Origin: Inia geoffrensis
Taxonomy: Eukaryota; Chordata; Mammalia; Artiodactyla; Iniidae
Assembly (NCBI GenBank): GCA_036417435.1
Contig: CM070910.1
Span: forward strand, 68,046,784-68,110,783
Direction of reading: 5' to 3'
Length of the DNA: 64,000 bases
Below the pieces are notes generated by a model. That model made no database searches. It was not told where the DNA came from and worked only from the letters and a program-made list of their open reading frames with translations. The translations under genes were made by a program, and so were the position numbers. Each line of letters begins with the position of its first letter. Positions within the stretch are counted from its first letter, which is position 1. This document shows positions 60,603 to 64,000 of the stretch, one piece after another.

Positions 60603-61606
60603 TTAAAGAGAAAATTGGTAGGATCTAAAGTTACATCTGGAGTGCAACAAAACAAATAGTTCTTTAAAACCAACAACATCCGTGCAAAATTCTAGGGTTC
60701 CAGTCAGTCAGCCCTTGATAGGCCTGGTCCAAATGGAAGAGAACAAAAGAGATCTTTTGAACAAAATTTATGGAAAAGAACTTTCATAAGTCTCATGTCT
60801 TCCTCACTAAATCTTTGGCAGGAATGAGACAAACAAATTACCTGGATAATTCTGAGGAGTGGCCAGATTGGGGAACCACTGAGTCAGTCCCCGTACTAAA
60901 TTACTCCATTTCCCAGATTCCTATTTAACTCATTGCAATTTGGCTTCCACATCGCACAACTGAAACTACAGTTTATTGAAGTTAGGAGCAATGTTCTGGT
61001 TCTCAGGTCCAGGAACATATTTTGTTCACTTCCTTCTTCCCAGCACTGACTGTTAACTATCCCCCTCCTGAAACTCCTTTGGTTTTCGTGGTCAGCATCT
61101 CTGCTAGTTTTTCTATGCCTGTGTTCTGGCAGCCCACCCAGCCTTTAAGAGTGCAGAGTCTCTAGGATTCTGCACTTGGACTCCGACTTCTTCTGTTCCG
61201 GGGAAGATCTCATCTTTTGCTGTGATTAAACTACCACCATTACACTGATGGTTCCGCATCTGTTTCTTCAATCCAGACCTTCCTCCTGAGTTCCAGGCTC
61301 ATACTCCAGCTGCCTACTGGGCATCCGGAGGTCCCATGACACCTCAAGCTCCGTAAGTCAAAATTTATCTCATCCTCCCCCCACCTACCCCACCAAACTT
61401 GTCCACCTCTCAGGGACATCAGATAATGGTGGTACCAACCCACCAGACCTGCCTCCAAACCGGGGTCCTAGCTTTCATTGTGTTCTCTCACCTCCTACTC
61501 TATTCAGTCACCATGTATATTCTCCTTTGGTGATAACTTGACTGTCACATTCTTCTGTCTTCCCCCTTCTCCTTCCCTCTTCCTGTCCCTTAGGGCGGGA
61601 TCTCAG
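60603..61606. other. Intergenic, nothing recognised
   Basis: No clear repeat or gene. The open frame at 61240-61458 on the - strand has no known domain. Confidence 0.4.
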
Positions 61607-61608
61607 AC

Positions 61609-61819
61609 TTTTTTTTTTTTTTTTCTGCGGTACGCGGGCCTCTCACTGTTGTGGCCTCTCCCGTTGCGGAGCACAGGCTCCGGACGCGCAGGCTCAGCGG
61701 CCATGGCTCACGGGCCCAGCTGCCCCGCGGCATGTGGGATCTTCCCGGACCGGGGCACGAACCCGCGTCCCCTGCATCGGCAGGCGGACTCTCAACCACT
61801 GCGCCACCAGGGAAGCCCC
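61609..61819 (-). mobile_element. Young CHR-type SINE
   Basis: Reverse copy with a ~16 base T run and an intact head complement. Confidence 0.9.
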
Positions 61820-62222
61820 ATCCTCTTTTAACATAGTCAAAAGAGATCAATCAGTTGGGTCTTCTCTGAGCCAACTGATCCCACTTAGGAATTCCTGAAA
61901 AAATAAAGCGGATCATATCATTCTCCTTCGCTTAAAGGGATCAAAAGAGCTTCTCTTGATTTTTTCTTACATAAGGAAACCCTAATTCTGTTTCAGTTTT
62001 AGCTGTTGCTCCTTCTGACCTCCATCCTCATCTCCCTATGTCTCTACCACACTCATAATATCCATTCCCAGGACACAGCAAGCAAAGCAATAGGTAGTTT
62101 TTAAACATTTTCTTCTGCAGAGTATATGAAACATAACCACAGGTATCTTTTCACTTCTAATGTTCATAATTCCATATCCCAGAATAGGAATCAAGCCTCA
62201 TTTATGATGACATTATACATTT

Positions 62223-62298
62223 TTTTTAACATCTTTATTGGAGTATAATTGCTTTACAATGGTGTGTTAGTTTCTGCTTTATAACAAAGTGAATCAGC
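62223..62298 (-). mobile_element. Short L1 3'-end insertion (76 bp)
   Basis: Complement of the terminal L1 bases ('tctttattggagtataattg'). Perfect 18 bp target duplication gatgacattatacatttt at 62205-62222 and 62299-62316. Confidence 0.92.
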
Positions 62299-62316
62299 GA
62301 TGACATTATACATTTT

Positions 62317-63001
62317 AGGATGAAAGACCAACATTAATCTAGTGCTCATGCTAGGAAGAAAAGCTTACATAGTCACAAATTCTCCTTTGGTTTATGCTTT
62401 CCTTCGAAATCAAAATATGTTTTATGTTTTGATAAGATGTGTTTTCACTGAAAAAAAAGAAGATGTGTATTTGGGGGAAAAGCAAGCACCCTTGGCCATA
62501 GGTGAAGCACAGGCTCTTAGCTCAAGAAATAAAGCAACCCTGTGGAAACAGGTCATTTGCATGTTTACTCAGCATTTCCGGGGCACATTCAGGTGCTCAT
62601 CTCCGTGTGCACAAGTCTTCCCTGCAAATCCACTCAGAATCCAACCTGCTCCCTGGCGGATGTGACAGACTGGTTTTATGTCACCAGAGAGATGGATTAA
62701 TGATCTCAGCAAAAAGCTGGCATGTCCAAGAGATTTAATTTTTTTTTTTTTTTTTTTTTATATAACAGTTTTAGCCAAAGCTGTTCTAGGACTCAGCGGA
62801 AGCTGACCTTCACAGGAGAGGCAACTTACTAATAGCCAATCACTAAGTAGCAGGGAAGGCAAAGCCTTGGTGTTTGTGTCATGGCCCGAGCAGGTGAGAA
62901 GTAGGGTGGCACAAGCATCAGTATCAATATTAAATTGGGAAACTCAGCCTGGCCAGCCATGCCCTCCTTGCTGCCCTGGCTCGAGGCAGAAGACCGAGTC
63001 A
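62317..63001 (+). other. GABRR2: GABRR2 upstream region and probable 5' UTR
   Basis: SINE-free segment directly upstream of the first coding exon. No CpG island and no obvious TATA box near the ATG. A T run lies at 62740-62759. The transcription start is not identifiable. Confidence 0.4.
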
Positions 63002-63076
63002 ATGGTTAAGCCTGGGGGGATCTGCCCCGCTGCAGGTTACTGGAAAGCAGCTTGCAGCATCACAGACATTCACAGG

Positions 63077-63189
63077 ATGCCTTATTTTTCAAGAATCATT
63101 TTGTTCTTGTTTTGCCTGATGGCTCTTGTGGAGAGCAGAAAGCCCAAGAAGAGGAGATGGACAGGGCACCTGGAAATGTCCAAGCCAAG
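63077..63189 (+). CDS. GABRR2: GABRR2, GABA-A receptor rho-2 subunit, first coding exon (partial gene)
   Basis: Encodes MPYFSRIILFLFCLMALVES, then RKPKKRRWTGHLEMSKP and a split Ser codon, with donor gtaaag at 63190. This matches the signal peptide and start of the mature N-terminus of rho-2, a pentameric ligand-gated chloride channel subunit best known from retinal bipolar cells. The hydrophobic stretch at residues 6-18 is the signal peptide. A at -3 and a purine-rich context favour this ATG; an in-frame ATG at 63002 would add 25 residues, the difference between the 465- and 490-residue forms I recall. The remaining exons are not in the window. Confidence 0.9.
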
Positions 63190-64000
63190 GTAAAGTTGTG
63201 GGCGGGAGGGGAGGGAGGTGACTCGTGGTGGCAGTGACACACAGTGGGACAGCTCCTGGGAGGGCTAGGGGTTAGATCATCCGTCCTATTGGAACCTGTT
63301 TTCCAGCCGGGGGTAGATAGGACCTCGCCCTCACTCAACACAGCCTCTCCCTGGGCACAAATACACTATTGTGTCACCAGCAGCAAGAGAGGGAAGCTAG
63401 CCTAGGCTGAGCCTTTCATTCTGATGTCTGTGTTCAGCCAAAGCATTTTGATTTAAGTCAGGCAGTTGAAGGCTTAGTGGGTAAAGCATCGTTGTACTTC
63501 TCAGATCGTGCTACTTAGTTTCTTGGGATTACATCCTGTAGGGACCATAGATGACCTGCTAAAGAATTACACTCAAGAATTTTTTTTTTTTTTAACTACC
63601 CACCCCATGTTTCAGGGCTGCTCTCACTTTCCGAGACTACCCCATGCCCTGGGGCCACTCTTGCCTTCTGACACGGCTCACGTTCTGTCTATGGAGTGTG
63701 TATCTCTCTAAATAAACCTGCTTTCACTTTAAAAAAAAAAAAAAAGAATTTTTTTTTTTGAGGGGAACTGTATATAGGAATGTAGTTTGACTTACGAAAA
63801 AAATATAACTGGGTGTTGTCTTCTTTAAATTATTTCATTGGGAACAATTTTATAATGCTATCAGGTTTCATTGTACTGTTTTGAATCTTAGAGAAGATGT
63901 TTGAAATTTGCTAGGTTATTAAAAATATACATGTGGACAACAGTGAAGGCTATTTCCTGATGTAATGGAAACACTTCCCAGAAATAACTGGTTAGGCTGA
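63190..64000 (+). other. GABRR2: GABRR2 intron 1 (start)
   Basis: No second exon is seen before the window ends. It contains the retroposed LTR-derived piece at 63591-63743; the rest is unrecognised. Confidence 0.7.
63591..63743 (+). mobile_element. Retroposed 3' end of an LTR-type transcript
   Basis: The segment ends 'ctctctaaataaacctgctt' plus a pure A tail (63731-63745), so the AATAAA at 63709-63714 was used as a poly(A) signal. The run aagaattttttttt flanks it at about 63575 and 63744. Upstream text ('ctatggagtgtgtatctctc') is LTR U3/R-like. Confidence 0.6.

Noticed and set aside
62690..62700. GGATTA, a CRX/OTX-type site upstream of retinal GABRR2
   Set aside because: A six-base match is expected often by chance and its distance to the transcription start is unknown.
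1..64000. CRISPR arrays, operons, phage or plasmid features
   Set aside because: The window is vertebrate nuclear DNA with spliced genes; repeated units are SINEs and L1s, not spaced direct repeats.

Overview
This is mammalian nuclear DNA, very probably from a toothed whale or dolphin. The sequence is intron-rich and saturated with interspersed repeats. The dominant repeat is a young tRNA-derived SINE whose head reads 'ggcttccctggtggcgcagt'. About 190-215 bp copies of it, many with clean target-site duplications, occur throughout, alongside a longer 280-370 bp relative and a short ~120 bp relative. These are CHR-type SINEs of the whale/hippo lineage, and the L1 3' ends are of the matching cetartiodactyl type. 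The species assignment is inferred from repeats and protein matches recalled from memory; no search was run.

Three protein-coding genes lie head to tail on the + strand, the order I recall from human 6q15: RRAGD, UBE2J1, GABRR2. Positions 57-15965 hold the last five coding exons of RRAGD (residues ~149-400), a Rag GTPase of the lysosomal amino-acid/mTORC1 pathway. Positions 34383-56368 hold all eight coding exons of UBE2J1 (318 codons), a tail-anchored ER ubiquitin-conjugating enzyme of ERAD. Its promoter is a CpG island at about 33690-34650. Positions 63077-63189 hold the first coding exon of GABRR2, the GABA-A rho-2 subunit, whose remaining exons lie beyond the window. All splice junctions are GT-AG and phase-consistent. 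The genes share no pathway; they are physical neighbours only.

Layout: 1-16 kb RRAGD exons and introns, including a MER2 DNA transposon split by a 3.9 kb 5'-truncated L1 and two SINEs; 16-19.4 kb an almost SINE-free stretch that probably holds the RRAGD 3' UTR; 19.4-33.7 kb repeat-dense intergenic DNA with a processed ferritin light chain (FTL) pseudogene on the - strand (21.16-22.69 kb), itself broken by further insertions, and two LTR-like elements; 33.7-56.4 kb UBE2J1; 56.4-59.3 kb its probable 3' UTR; 59.3-62.9 kb repeats; 63.0 kb the GABRR2 5' end, followed by a retroposed LTR-derived transcript end.

I found no novel gene system. The most informative observations are the layered insertion histories, the FTL retrocopy with a remnant iron-responsive element, a perfect unfolded-protein-response element core in the UBE2J1 CpG island, a poly(A)-only insertion with a 14 bp target duplication, and L1 3'-end insertions as short as 33 bp.
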